Below, piece after piece: positions 6,434 through 13,996 of a stretch of DNA of 27,504 nt. The translations under genes were made by a program, and so were the position numbers. The stretch is from assembly GCA_900321505.1 (NCBI GenBank), contig ONWK01000237.1, positions 1 through 27,504 of the forward strand, given 5' to 3'. The stretch is from an uncultured Eubacteriales bacterium (GTDB taxonomy: Bacteria; Bacillota; Clostridia; Lachnospirales; Lachnospiraceae). Under the pieces are notes generated by a model. The model worked only from the letters and a program-made list of their open reading frames with translations, was not told the origin of the DNA and searched no databases. Position 1 is the stretch's first letter. The number at the start of each line of letters is the position of its first letter.

Positions 6434-7840
6434 TCAATCCTTCTTCTCATTCATTTTAAACGGATTAAGATCTGCCGACAGAACCTCGGTAACAATACGG
6501 TTCTCAAGCTCTACAGCCGGTATATCGTCAAATCCTTCTTCCATTTCTTCCGGTGTGATCACCGGAATATCATCGGCCTCGGCCCAGCCGTCATCCTCTT
6601 CGGTAACCTCTACATGATCACCTGTTTCAACTTCCGTGCTTACATCAAGCATCTTTGTTTCGGGAGTTGTGATCCTCTTGATCTTCTGAGGCTCCGGAGT
6701 AAGTACCTCTATTCCTTCCTCTTCATCCTCAGGCTCCGGACCTATGATATATCTTGCATAAATATCACCGCCCGGAAGGATCTCCGAATCCACAAGGTGG
6801 AAGGGGATCGCTTCATCTACAGGTCCGATACCCTCTCCGGCAACAGGTGATGGAGCAGATGCCCCGCCGAATATCTTCGGTGAAGTGAAGGTAACTATCT
6901 CATTTACCAGGCCTTCCTTTATGAATGACCAGGAAAGTCTTGCTCCGCCTTCAACCATAACACCGCTGATGCCCATTTTACCTAACATCAGGATAAGCGA
7001 AATGATATCTACCTCACCGTTCTTCTCAGGAACTCTGAGTACCTCCACGCCTTCAACCTGCAGTTCACGGATCTTGTTCTCTTTATCCGCCACGGAATTC
7101 TCACCGCAGGCTATGTAAGTCTTGATGGTTCCCGCTGATTTGACGATCTTGGACTCCATGGGGGTTCTCAGCTTCGTATCGCAGATGATACGAGTGGGAA
7201 CGCGGTCCTTCTGCCTTCTTGTATCCAGCATCGGATCATCCGCAAGCACGGTACCCACACCTACCATAATAGCAGGATACTGATTTCTCATGGCACGTAC
7301 ACGGCCTCTCGCGAAATCTCCGGAGATATAACGGCTCTCGCCGGTCGCCGTAGCGATCTTTCCATCCAGAGTCATGGCATACTTAAGTACTACATAAGGC
7401 TGCTGTGTCGTAATATAATGAAAATACACCGGATTCAGTGCATCACATTCCTTCTTCATAACCCCGGTAACAACCTCGATACCCTGATGCTGGAGCATCC
7501 AGATACCCTTGCCGTTAACCTTGGGATTGGGATCATTGGAACCGATATATACGGTACGAATACCGGCATCTATTATAGCTGATGTACATGGCGGCTGCTT
7601 TCCCTGATGTGCACAGGGTTCCATGGTAACATACATTTCCGCACCCTGAGCAGGTTCGGTGAGATTGTTTATAGCCTCACGCTCTGCATGCGGCATACCA
7701 TAGCCGGTATGATATCCTTCACCGATGATCCTTCCGTCCTTAACAATAACCGCGCCAACAAGTGGATTCGGATCTACTCTTCCAACACCCAGCTTTGCAA
7801 GCTTGATCGCGCGTTCCATAAACTTCAGTTCGTAGCCCAT
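6434..7840 (-). CDS. ribD: Bifunctional riboflavin deaminase/reductase RibD with acidic C-terminal extension
   Basis: RibD deaminates and then reduces the pyrimidine intermediate of riboflavin synthesis. Residues 1-145 are the zinc deaminase with HAE at 51-53, and PCAHQGKQPPC, whose Cys76 and Cys85 bind zinc. Residues 148-366 are the reductase, with VVLKYAMTLDGKIA (150-163), a GVGTVLADDP segment and the VMVEGGARL motif near 294-302. The protein should end near residue 366, but the frame stays open for about 102 more residues, rich in Glu and Asp and poor in hydrophobic clusters, with no domain I recognise. The ATG has AAGGA six bases upstream. It is the first gene of the operon ribD-ribE-ribBA-ribH. 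No FMN riboswitch is visible upstream. Confidence 0.96.
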   Translation of the reverse strand: MGYELKFMERAIKLAKLGVGRVDPNPLVGAVIVKDGRIIGEGYHTGYGMPHAEREAINNLTEPAQGAEMYVTMEPCAHQGKQPPCTSAIIDAGIRTVYIGSNDPNPKVNGKGIWMLQHQGIEVVTGVMKKECDALNPVYFHYITTQQPYVVLKYAMTLDGKIATATGESRYISGDFARGRVRAMRNQYPAIMVGVGTVLADDPMLDTRRQKDRVPTRIICDTKLRTPMESKIVKSAGTIKTYIACGENSVADKENKIRELQVEGVEVLRVPEKNGEVDIISLILMLGKMGISGVMVEGGARLSWSFIKEGLVNEIVTFTSPKIFGGASAPSPVAGEGIGPVDEAIPFHLVDSEILPGGDIYARYIIGPEPEDEEEGIEVLTPEPQKIKRITTPETKMLDVSTEVETGDHVEVTEEDDGWAEADDIPVITPEEMEEGFDDIPAVELENRIVTEVLSADLNPFKMNEKKD

Positions 7841-7852
7841 AACCGATCCTTT

Positions 7853-7885
7853 CCGCCACCCTGACGGGCGGCTTTACCAAAAGCC
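7853..7885 (-). promoter_or_regulatory. Two overlapping hairpins in the ribD leader
   Basis: On the minus-strand RNA, GGCUUU/AAAGCC (7870-7875 and 7880-7885, 4-base loop) and CCGCC/GGCGG (7853-7857 and 7867-7871) share two bases, so they cannot both form in full. The second stem abuts the ribD ribosome binding site AAAGGA at about 7847-7852. This layout would fit a leader that controls translation, but no known riboswitch is recognised and the stems are short. Confidence 0.3.
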
Positions 7886-7918
7886 TCTCCGATTTTAAAT
7901 AAACCCCTTATTTAACAT

Positions 7919-7947
7919 AAACCCCCGAAGCAACTGTTCGGGGGTTT
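7919..7947 (-). terminator. Terminator after the Sel1/TPR gene
   Basis: A perfect 11-bp stem, AAACCCCCGAA at 7919-7929 and TTCGGGGGTTT at 7937-7947, has a 7-base loop and starts 20 bases after the stop of the minus-strand gene. On that strand it is followed by a T-rich stretch. It separates that gene from the riboflavin operon. Confidence 0.75.
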
Positions 7948-7966
7948 CGCATGACTCAAACTCTTA

Positions 7967-10684
7967 TCAGTCACTCTTTCCAATGGAAAGGAATCCTCCC
8001 TCATTTGCCTTCAGAAGTACCGAAAGACCTATATCCCTGCGGCTGCCTTCTGTAGCAACATATATCTCACCCGTCTCCACAAGAGACTTAGCAATCTTGG
8101 TAACCTCATCCTTGAACTGGAGCATCTGCCGGCGATCCTTGGAGGACAGCTTGAACAGATACTGGTTCTTGGAGCTGATGAGCAGAATGCTGTATGAATG
8201 AATATTATTCTTGGATTCCTTCATTCCTGAACCGATCATTCTGGAGTTGGCGATGATGATCTCTGCGGAATCATCCGGCAGATATTCGGACAGGATCAGT
8301 TTGTAGATCTTAAGGTAATCATCCTCATTTTCAACCTTTACCGGCAGCTCAGCAACGGCAAACTCAATAACAGAGTCCGCCAGCTTTATTGTACCGCCGT
8401 CATCGTTGATCTGGGAATTACTCGTCTTCGGAACAACCAGACGGAAGAACTTGTTCTCAATAACCTTCTCATCCGAAGCAGGCTCGCTGATAACAAGATC
8501 CGGATATTTCTTTTCCATTTTATTCATGGAAATGATGGCCGATTCCTCTCCCGTTTCCGCCAGATCCATCAGAGCCTGATAAAGCTCGCCGATCTGCGGC
8601 GTACGGTATGCGACCATTTCCACGATCTTATCCACTGCGGGCACATAACCCATGGCAGCATTGGAAAGATACAGTTTGATAAGGTTCTCCTGAGATTCTC
8701 CCTTGGACTCCTTATACTGGATAACCTTAAAGAGATTCTCTTTGTCGAAATCCTCATACTCGCTGTCAAATGCCTTTTCAAAGTAATCAAGACTCTTCTT
8801 CTCGCCCGTATAATTCTCATCGCTTTCCTTGATCTCATAGATCTTGGCGAGCTCATATGCAGCCTGAGTGCTGCCCATTTCCAAAGCTTCCTCGAAAGCC
8901 TTTTCTATTTCATAATTAGTGGCAATATAGAAGATCTGGCTCTGCTTCATAAGGGCGACCTTAAGAGCAGTCGCTCCGCTGCCTGCCGCAACGGCACGAT
9001 CCCATTTTTCAACCTCACTCTGAAGATCGGCGCCGTGAAGATCCTTGATATCCTTGATGTACGGATCCGCCTCATGGATACCGTTCTTGCTTGCCTCTTC
9101 AAAATACTTCAGTGCCTTCTCTCCATCCCTGCGGGTACGGAGCAGGCCATAGTAATAGAAACGTCCGAGATAGAAAGCCACGCGCTTATGGCGGAGACGA
9201 TGAGCATTCTCATACCAGTTAAGCGCCTTCATGTAATCCTTCTGCTGCTGGTCATAGATATTACCGATCAGGAATGCAAGCTCGGGATCCTTTGTGGCAT
9301 CAAAGAGCTGCTTTGCGTAGCTTATGGTCTTCTCGATATCACGATACGGCGAATCCTTATCGTAATAAAGGTCGATCAGCAGATAGCTGGCCTTGATGGA
9401 GCCTTCCTTCAGAGCCTGCTTCGCAGCGATCATGGCTCCTTCATAGTCCTCAAGGTAATAGCAGTAAAGAGCTTCACTGTAATACTGGTTATCCTTACGG
9501 TTAAGGCTCTGATCACTGACACGTGTAGGAGCAACAAATGCAAACGAGTTTGCAGTCTCGAAAATGATCTCCTCGTACTGCTCTATGATCTCCATGGTTG
9601 CGCAGACGAAACGCATGCAGGCAAGCCGGCGACCCGAATAAAAGGCGAAGGTAACCACGCCCTTATTCATGGCTTTATGATAGAATGTGGTGCATATACC
9701 GTCCGAATACTCGGTGATATACGGCTTCAGCTGCAGCTCCTCGTCAAATGCATCATTGCAGTATCTCAGATAATTCTCCAGCGTCTTCTTGGAATCTCTG
9801 GGAATACTGTCATAGGAAACGTAGATCGCAAAATCACGGTAGGTAAGGCTGGGCGCATAATACTCCTCGTCGGTCTCTTCGTTTATGGTCTTTACCCAGT
9901 CCTTCGGAAGCTTATGGATATATCCGTCTACCTGATTATGTACATAAGTGTACTGATACTGGAGCTTTGCGGGATCGATGGCCTTATAGCGCGGCTCCTT
10001 TCCCTTCTCCTTACGCTTCTCGGCGATCTCCGAATACAGTTTGTCCTTCTCTTCAAATTCAAGGCTGTCCGTATGCTTCGATGCATAATCGCAGCGTTCA
10101 TAAGCTGCGGCCGCCTTGGAATCACCCATATCGGCCAGCTGCTTATACCATGCCATGGCACGGTCCAGATCAACCGGAATAACGAAATCACTCTTGTTGC
10201 CGTACTGGTCTATACGGCAGAGACCGTTCTCGAAAATGGTACCCAGGCGCATATAACCTGCCTTAACACCACGCTGGGTTGCCTTCTCAAAGAAGGTAAT
10301 TGCCTTGGAAAAATTCTGTGCCTGCAGATACATCTCGGCAGTCTTATAGGTCATCTCGCCGTCATTGGTGAGATTGGTATATTTTTCCAGATAAGTGGCG
10401 GACTTGTTCAGATCTCTTTCAACCTTGGCATTCTTAAAAGCCCCGGTCTCATAAAACGAACTGAGGATCCGGAGCGATTCGGTACCGAGATCCTTGTATT
10501 GCTGGTCCATGATGCCGATGTCGGCGATCTTCTCAAAGATCTCAACCGCCTCTTCGCCATTGGCGTTCTCCATCAGATTCATGGCCTTATCAAACTGCAG
10601 CTCAACACTGCTCTTGTTGGATTTCGGCTTTCCAATATTTTTGATGATCGGAATGTGTTCTTTTAGATTACTGAAAAAACCCAT
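7967..10684 (-). CDS. Large Sel1/TPR-repeat protein with two copies of an unassigned globular domain
   Basis: A 905-residue protein without signal peptide or membrane segment, so probably cytoplasmic. Helical repeats of the Sel1/TPR type occupy about 30-210 and 410-730. Examples are AEMYLQAQNFSKAITFFEKAT, the LGRFYYYGLLRTRRDGEKAL segment and YFEKAFDSEY; the aromatic-Gly spacing is Sel1-like. Between and after the repeats lie two mostly beta domains of similar plan (about 240-400 and 735-890). Each begins with a strand leading to an LP or VP turn and ends in a helix before a conserved-looking 'A-S-(F/L)' stretch. They resemble PsbP/MOG1/DcrB-type folds, but this is a guess. The start at 10684 has GGGGGA eight bases upstream, and MGFFSNL is a natural N-terminus. 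It has its own promoter and terminator. I cannot name its function; repeat proteins of this kind usually act as scaffolds. Confidence 0.85.
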   Translation of the reverse strand: MGFFSNLKEHIPIIKNIGKPKSNKSSVELQFDKAMNLMENANGEEAVEIFEKIADIGIMDQQYKDLGTESLRILSSFYETGAFKNAKVERDLNKSATYLEKYTNLTNDGEMTYKTAEMYLQAQNFSKAITFFEKATQRGVKAGYMRLGTIFENGLCRIDQYGNKSDFVIPVDLDRAMAWYKQLADMGDSKAAAAYERCDYASKHTDSLEFEEKDKLYSEIAEKRKEKGKEPRYKAIDPAKLQYQYTYVHNQVDGYIHKLPKDWVKTINEETDEEYYAPSLTYRDFAIYVSYDSIPRDSKKTLENYLRYCNDAFDEELQLKPYITEYSDGICTTFYHKAMNKGVVTFAFYSGRRLACMRFVCATMEIIEQYEEIIFETANSFAFVAPTRVSDQSLNRKDNQYYSEALYCYYLEDYEGAMIAAKQALKEGSIKASYLLIDLYYDKDSPYRDIEKTISYAKQLFDATKDPELAFLIGNIYDQQQKDYMKALNWYENAHRLRHKRVAFYLGRFYYYGLLRTRRDGEKALKYFEEASKNGIHEADPYIKDIKDLHGADLQSEVEKWDRAVAAGSGATALKVALMKQSQIFYIATNYEIEKAFEEALEMGSTQAAYELAKIYEIKESDENYTGEKKSLDYFEKAFDSEYEDFDKENLFKVIQYKESKGESQENLIKLYLSNAAMGYVPAVDKIVEMVAYRTPQIGELYQALMDLAETGEESAIISMNKMEKKYPDLVISEPASDEKVIENKFFRLVVPKTSNSQINDDGGTIKLADSVIEFAVAELPVKVENEDDYLKIYKLILSEYLPDDSAEIIIANSRMIGSGMKESKNNIHSYSILLISSKNQYLFKLSSKDRRQMLQFKDEVTKIAKSLVETGEIYVATEGSRRDIGLSVLLKANEGGFLSIGKSD

Positions 10685-10743
10685 GCTTATAGTCCCCCGA
10701 AAATTAATAGGTGCCTGACAAATTTTTACAGATAGCCTGTTAC

Positions 10744-10772
10744 AGTATAACACAAATAATAATCAGGTGCAA
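10744..10772 (-). promoter_or_regulatory. Promoter of the Sel1/TPR gene
   Basis: On the minus strand TTGCAC (10767-10772) is separated by 17 bases from TATACT (10744-10749), which carries an upstream TG as in extended -10 promoters. The predicted transcript begins near 10737, about 53 bases before the start codon. Confidence 0.6.
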
Positions 10773-10823
10773 TGAATTGTTGGGGAATCGGAACAAGTTT
10801 GTCCGACGGCAAACCTGCCTGTT

Positions 10824-11081
10824 TCAGGCCACTGGACTCATGTAGCCGACGATGGCCGTTACTGCCGCGCCTTCATCCGGGCCGTCCGCTTCCACTTCTA
10901 TCTCTTCGTCATTGCAGAGTGAAAGGCTCATCATTCCCATGATGCTTTTCGCATTGATCTTGCGGTCGCCTGAGATAAGGAAAATACGGCTTTCATACTG
11001 GCTTGCAGTCTGAACGATCTCAGCCACGGGACGTGCTTCGGAATAATCCGGTAAATGTACTGTGCATTTCTCTCTTGTCAT
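10824..11081 (-). CDS. HPr-like regulator, Crh-type: Glu at position 15, Ser46 kept
   Basis: An 85-residue protein of the HPr fold. HPr of the sugar phosphotransferase system carries phosphate on His15 within an H-A-R-P-A motif; here the motif is S-E-A-R-P-V and residue 15 is Glu (codon GAA), so it cannot accept phosphate from enzyme I in the usual way. The second site is intact: Ser46 sits in I-N-A-K-S-I-M-G (42-49), the target of HPr kinase/phosphorylase, whose gene is 4 kb away. Bacillus Crh has the same logic, with Gln at 15, and lies at the same place downstream of whiA. So this is most likely a catabolite-repression regulator rather than a sugar-phosphate carrier. The start has AGAGGA seven bases upstream, and the gene lies 18 bases after whiA. 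Confidence 0.9.
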   Translation of the reverse strand: MTREKCTVHLPDYSEARPVAEIVQTASQYESRIFLISGDRKINAKSIMGMMSLSLCNDEEIEVEADGPDEGAAVTAIVGYMSPVA

Positions 11082-11099
11082 ATCTTTATCCTCTTTTCT

Positions 11100-12029
11100 T
11101 CAGCTTTTCCGAAGCATATCCGGATCCGCTGCAATTTTCCTGATCTTTCTGAGCCGGTGATTCACACCGGATTTTCCCAGGGGCGGAGACAGCAGTTCTC
11201 CCAACTCCTGAAGGCTTAATTCGGGATTCTCCATTCTGAGCCGCGCTATCTCCTGCAGTTCCGCAGGAAGGGCCGGTATCCCGATGGTTTCATCTATATG
11301 CCTGATATCATCTATACTGCGTCCGGCCGCGTCGGTTATCTTTGTGATATTGGCCGTATCACAGTTTACTTCCCTGTTTATCGTGTTCCTGATACCTTTC
11401 AGGATACGTATATTCTCCAGTTCCATCATTGCTCTGGATGCACCCATCTGTCCCAGGAGCTCTGATATATCATCCGCCCCCTTCAGATAGATAACACTCT
11501 GTCCCCGCCTGATCACCGTATGACCTTTAAGTCCGAGACCGGAAAACAGCTCCAGCAGCTGGCCTGTTACGGATGGTCTCCCGGCAACTATCTCCAGCTG
11601 GTATGAATTCTCCGGATTTGATATGGAACCTGCAGCCATATATGCTCCCCTCAGGAAGCTGTTCCTGCAGCAGCGCCTGGTAAAAACCATTTCATCCACA
11701 TCCAGCCTGTCCTCACGTGCCGTAAGCTTAAGCGTAAGGATCATTTTTTCCACCTTTTCGGGCGCCTCGATCCTCAGCCGCGCACCGCTGCTGCTCCGTG
11801 GTACTGTTACATAGTCATCTTCGGTAAAGCCGAACACCTGCTCCAGCAGACGTTTCACCGTATCCACTATGATATCCTGCTCCATCCGGATCGAGATTAT
11901 CCTTGCTCCGTCCTCATATTTCAGTTTACCGTCGAGCGTGACTATACCGGCAAGCATCGCTATCCTGCAATGCAGGCTTTTGGGGATGACCTCAGCCAGC
12001 TCTGTTCTGACATCTGATGAAAAAGCCAT
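11100..12029 (-). CDS. whiA: WhiA family DNA-binding protein
   Basis: WhiA is widespread in Gram-positive bacteria and influences cell division, chromosome segregation or, in Streptomyces, sporulation. The 309 residues show the family layout. An N-terminal and central homing-endonuclease-like fold includes FTRRCCRNSFLRGAYMAAGSI (116-136) and the SYQLEIV segment (142-148), but lacks nuclease acids. A C-terminal helix-turn-helix lies in ELSLQELGELL (270-280) and GKSGVNHRLRKI (285-296). NREVNCDTANITKI (218-231) is the typical linker. The ATG is one base after the rapZ stop and has AAGGG upstream, so the two genes are coupled. The gene order rapZ-whiA-HPr-like matches the Bacillus yvc cluster except that yvcK (mgfK) is absent here. 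Confidence 0.97.
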   Translation of the reverse strand: MAFSSDVRTELAEVIPKSLHCRIAMLAGIVTLDGKLKYEDGARIISIRMEQDIIVDTVKRLLEQVFGFTEDDYVTVPRSSSGARLRIEAPEKVEKMILTLKLTAREDRLDVDEMVFTRRCCRNSFLRGAYMAAGSISNPENSYQLEIVAGRPSVTGQLLELFSGLGLKGHTVIRRGQSVIYLKGADDISELLGQMGASRAMMELENIRILKGIRNTINREVNCDTANITKITDAAGRSIDDIRHIDETIGIPALPAELQEIARLRMENPELSLQELGELLSPPLGKSGVNHRLRKIRKIAADPDMLRKS

Positions 12030-12030
12030 A

Positions 12031-12909
12031 TCAGTCGCCCTTTATTATGGTATCCATGCCTATATCTCTGTGGAATACCCTTGATGAATACGGAAGATTC
12101 TGAAGCATATCATAGAGAAGATTGGAAATGGTGACCGATCTGTGCCGGCCTCCCGTACAGCCTATCGCTATAACAAGCTGATGCTTGCCCTCATTCTCCT
12201 GATACCTTGGTACAAGAAACTCAAGCAGTCTGTAAAGCCTGTCCAGAAATTCCTGTCCTTCTCCGGTCTGCATTACGTAATCCTGAACGGCCTGATCATT
12301 TCCCGTACACTTCTTCAGTTCGGGTATATAATACGGATTCGGAAGGAACCTGACATCGAAAACCAGATCTGCATCTCTGGGGATCCCGTTTTTATAACCG
12401 AAGGATACGACAGACAGGATCATGTTGGAGTATTCCTTTTCAGCCGTAAGGATCTTGCCTATCTCACGTTTCAGTTCCCTGGTAAGGAGTCCGCTGGTAT
12501 CAACTATGTAATCCGCGATCTCTCTCAGGAATGCTATTCTGAGACGTTCTTCGGTAATGCCGTTTTCTATACGTTCTCCTCTTGCAAGAGGATGCTCGCG
12601 TCTGGTTTCTTTAAATCTCTTGACCAGTTCTGAGTCGCTTGCGTCAAGAAAGAGTATCTCATATGTAAAGCTGTCATCCTTCAGATTCGTGAGCACCTGT
12701 CTCAGGTCCTCCAGCTTTTTGCCCGCACGTATATCTATTCCGACCGCAACCATGTCATAATTGAAGTTCGGGTCTCTTGAAATCTCCGCAAACTTCTCTA
12801 TAAGAAGCACGGGAAGATTATCCACGCAGAAATAGCCCTGATCCTCCATGGTCCTGAGGGCTGTGGATTTTCCGGCTCCGCTCATTCCTGTTACAATGAT
12901 AAATCTCAA
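12031..12909 (-). CDS. rapZ: RapZ/YvcJ family nucleotide-binding protein
   Basis: An RNase-adapter family P-loop protein (292 residues). In E. coli RapZ steers decay of the small RNA controlling glucosamine-6-phosphate synthase; in Firmicutes the homologue YvcJ binds and hydrolyses nucleotides, and its exact role is less clear. The Walker A motif GMSGAGKS is at 8-15, and the C-terminal domain carries the family signature GCTGGRHRS at 250-258. The start is TTG at 12909, overlapping the murB stop as TTGA, with AAGGAG eight bases upstream; no in-frame ATG would preserve the P-loop. The overlap points to translational coupling with murB, which uses UDP-GlcNAc derivatives, a sensible partner for a protein linked to amino-sugar control. 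Confidence 0.96.
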   Translation of the reverse strand: MRFIIVTGMSGAGKSTALRTMEDQGYFCVDNLPVLLIEKFAEISRDPNFNYDMVAVGIDIRAGKKLEDLRQVLTNLKDDSFTYEILFLDASDSELVKRFKETRREHPLARGERIENGITEERLRIAFLREIADYIVDTSGLLTRELKREIGKILTAEKEYSNMILSVVSFGYKNGIPRDADLVFDVRFLPNPYYIPELKKCTGNDQAVQDYVMQTGEGQEFLDRLYRLLEFLVPRYQENEGKHQLVIAIGCTGGRHRSVTISNLLYDMLQNLPYSSRVFHRDIGMDTIIKGD

Positions 12910-13790
12910 AGTGTTTGCTCCTTCTCGGGAAATTCACCCAAAAGCCGTACCTCGGGTTCCATTCTGACGCCAAATTCCTGTTTCACCTTTGCTATCACGT
13001 GCATCATCAGGCGGTAAATATCTTCCGAAGTGGCATGGCCGCGGTTGATCACAAAACCGCAGTGTTTCTCGGATATCTGTGCGTCACCCACGGAATAGCC
13101 CGAAAGCCCCGCATCCTGTATCAGTTTACCCGCAAAATATCCCTCCGGCCTTTTGAAGGTTGATCCGGCGCTGGGATATTCCAGCGGCTGTTTTTCTCTT
13201 CTTTTTGCGTTCAGCTCCCGCATCCTGGCGGATATCTCATCCCTGTCACCCGGAGTGAGCGAAAGCGTCGCCTCAAGTATTATCAGTTTTTCTTCATTAC
13301 AGCGGCTGTGGCGGTATGCAAAATGCATTTCCTCGTTGGAAAACTCACGAAGCTGCAGCCCCTGAAGCACGCGTACCGAGGTAACGATATCCTTCATCTC
13401 ACCGCCGTAGGCTCCGGCGTTCATGTATATTCCGCCTCCAAGTGTACCCGGGATACCGGCGGCAAATTCCATACCCGAAAGCCCCGCATCCCTGGCGGCT
13501 GCCGCCACTGCCGTAAGTGCAGCTCCGGATCTTGCGATAATGTGGTTTCCCTCAACCCTGATATCATGGAAAAGATCACTGATCTCCATCACAACACCGT
13601 CAATGCCCTTATCCGATACCAGCAGATTGCTTCCTCTTCCTATGACGTGGAGGACAGTTTTCTTCTCTTTTGAGAAGGCAATGACATCCATTATCTCAGA
13701 AACAGAAGAAACCGGACAGAACCATCTTGCTGGCCCTCCGGTACGAAATGTCGTATGCAGATTCATGGGTTCAAACTCTCTCACTTCCAT
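12906..13790 (-). CDS. murB: UDP-N-acetylenolpyruvoylglucosamine reductase MurB
   Basis: MurB reduces enolpyruvyl-UDP-GlcNAc to UDP-MurNAc using NADPH and FAD. FAD-binding motifs are VIGRGSNLLVSD (49-60) and GIPGTLGGGIYMNAGAYGGEM (112-132). Catalytic residues by family pattern are Arg160 in YRHSR, Ser210 in PSAGSTFKRP and Glu280 in EPEVRLLGEF. The 294 residues fit the shorter type of MurB, and the N-terminus before HTTFRTGGPA is unusually brief. The ATG at 13790 is the only sensible start, since the frame has TAA and TGA just upstream. Its ribosome binding site is poor: the AGGAG at 13808-13812 is 17 bases away and instead suits a ten-codon ORF (13771-13803) overlapping the start. It heads the operon murB-rapZ-whiA-HPr-like. 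Confidence 0.96.
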   Translation of the reverse strand: MEVREFEPMNLHTTFRTGGPARWFCPVSSVSEIMDVIAFSKEKKTVLHVIGRGSNLLVSDKGIDGVVMEISDLFHDIRVEGNHIIARSGAALTAVAAAARDAGLSGMEFAAGIPGTLGGGIYMNAGAYGGEMKDIVTSVRVLQGLQLREFSNEEMHFAYRHSRCNEEKLIILEATLSLTPGDRDEISARMRELNAKRREKQPLEYPSAGSTFKRPEGYFAGKLIQDAGLSGYSVGDAQISEKHCGFVINRGHATSEDIYRLMMHVIAKVKQEFGVRMEPEVRLLGEFPEKEQTL

Positions 13791-13803
13791 GGATACCGCT
13801 CAT
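13771..13803 (-). CDS. Ten-codon upstream ORF overlapping the murB start
   Basis: ATG at 13801-13803 is followed by ten codons (M-S-G-I-H-G-S-E-R-V) and TGA at 13771-13773, in a different frame from murB and ending 18 bases inside it. AGGAG lies four bases upstream of this ATG, closer than to murB. Translation of this short frame could deliver ribosomes to the murB start. It may equally be chance; the spacing of four is rather short. Confidence 0.3.
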   Translation of the reverse strand: MSGIHGSERV

Positions 13804-13837
13804 TACTCTCCTGAAAAAAGAAAATCAGCAGTCTCTT

Positions 13838-13882
13838 AAAAAAAGAAACCCGCCTTTCATACTATACCTTAAGGCGGGTTTC
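13838..13882 (-). terminator. Strong terminator after the glucokinase gene
   Basis: A perfect 12-bp stem, GAAACCCGCCTT at 13845-13856 and AAGGCGGGTTTC at 13871-13882, is followed on the minus strand by seven T (13838-13844). It lies about 115 bases after the glucokinase stop and shows that murB starts a separate transcription unit. Confidence 0.9.
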
Positions 13883-13900
13883 ATTTCAATTATAATAGTT

Positions 13901-13935
13901 TACGAAAAAAACGGGAAAACCGAAAAGATTTCGTA
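13901..13935 (-). repeat. Nested inverted repeat between glcK and its terminator
   Basis: TACGAAA at 13901-13907 pairs with TTTCGTA at 13929-13935, and a small CGG/CCG stem lies inside. On the minus strand the inner stem is followed by seven T. The surrounding 13883-13996 is AT-rich with no gene. It may be part of the terminator system or hold a weak promoter for murB (a TATAAT reads on the minus strand near 13889-13894); neither is certain. Confidence 0.3.
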
Positions 13936-13996
13936 TAATATGACTTAAAGGATTTTTGCTGCAGCAAACCTCAGCCGTAACAAAAACGTCATGCTT

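Noticed and set aside
7841..7966. FMN riboswitch before ribD
   Set aside because: The available space is too short and none of the conserved sequence blocks can be found.
9035..10666. A 543-codon open frame on the plus strand
   Set aside because: It lies wholly opposite the Sel1/TPR gene, whose minus-strand frame has repeat structure, a promoter, a ribosome site and a terminator. The plus-strand product is a Leu/Ile-rich mirror without motifs.
13790..13860. Frameshift removing the murB N-terminus
   Set aside because: Upstream sequence in the other frames is terminator and leader sequence with no MurB-like residues, so the short N-terminus seems genuine.
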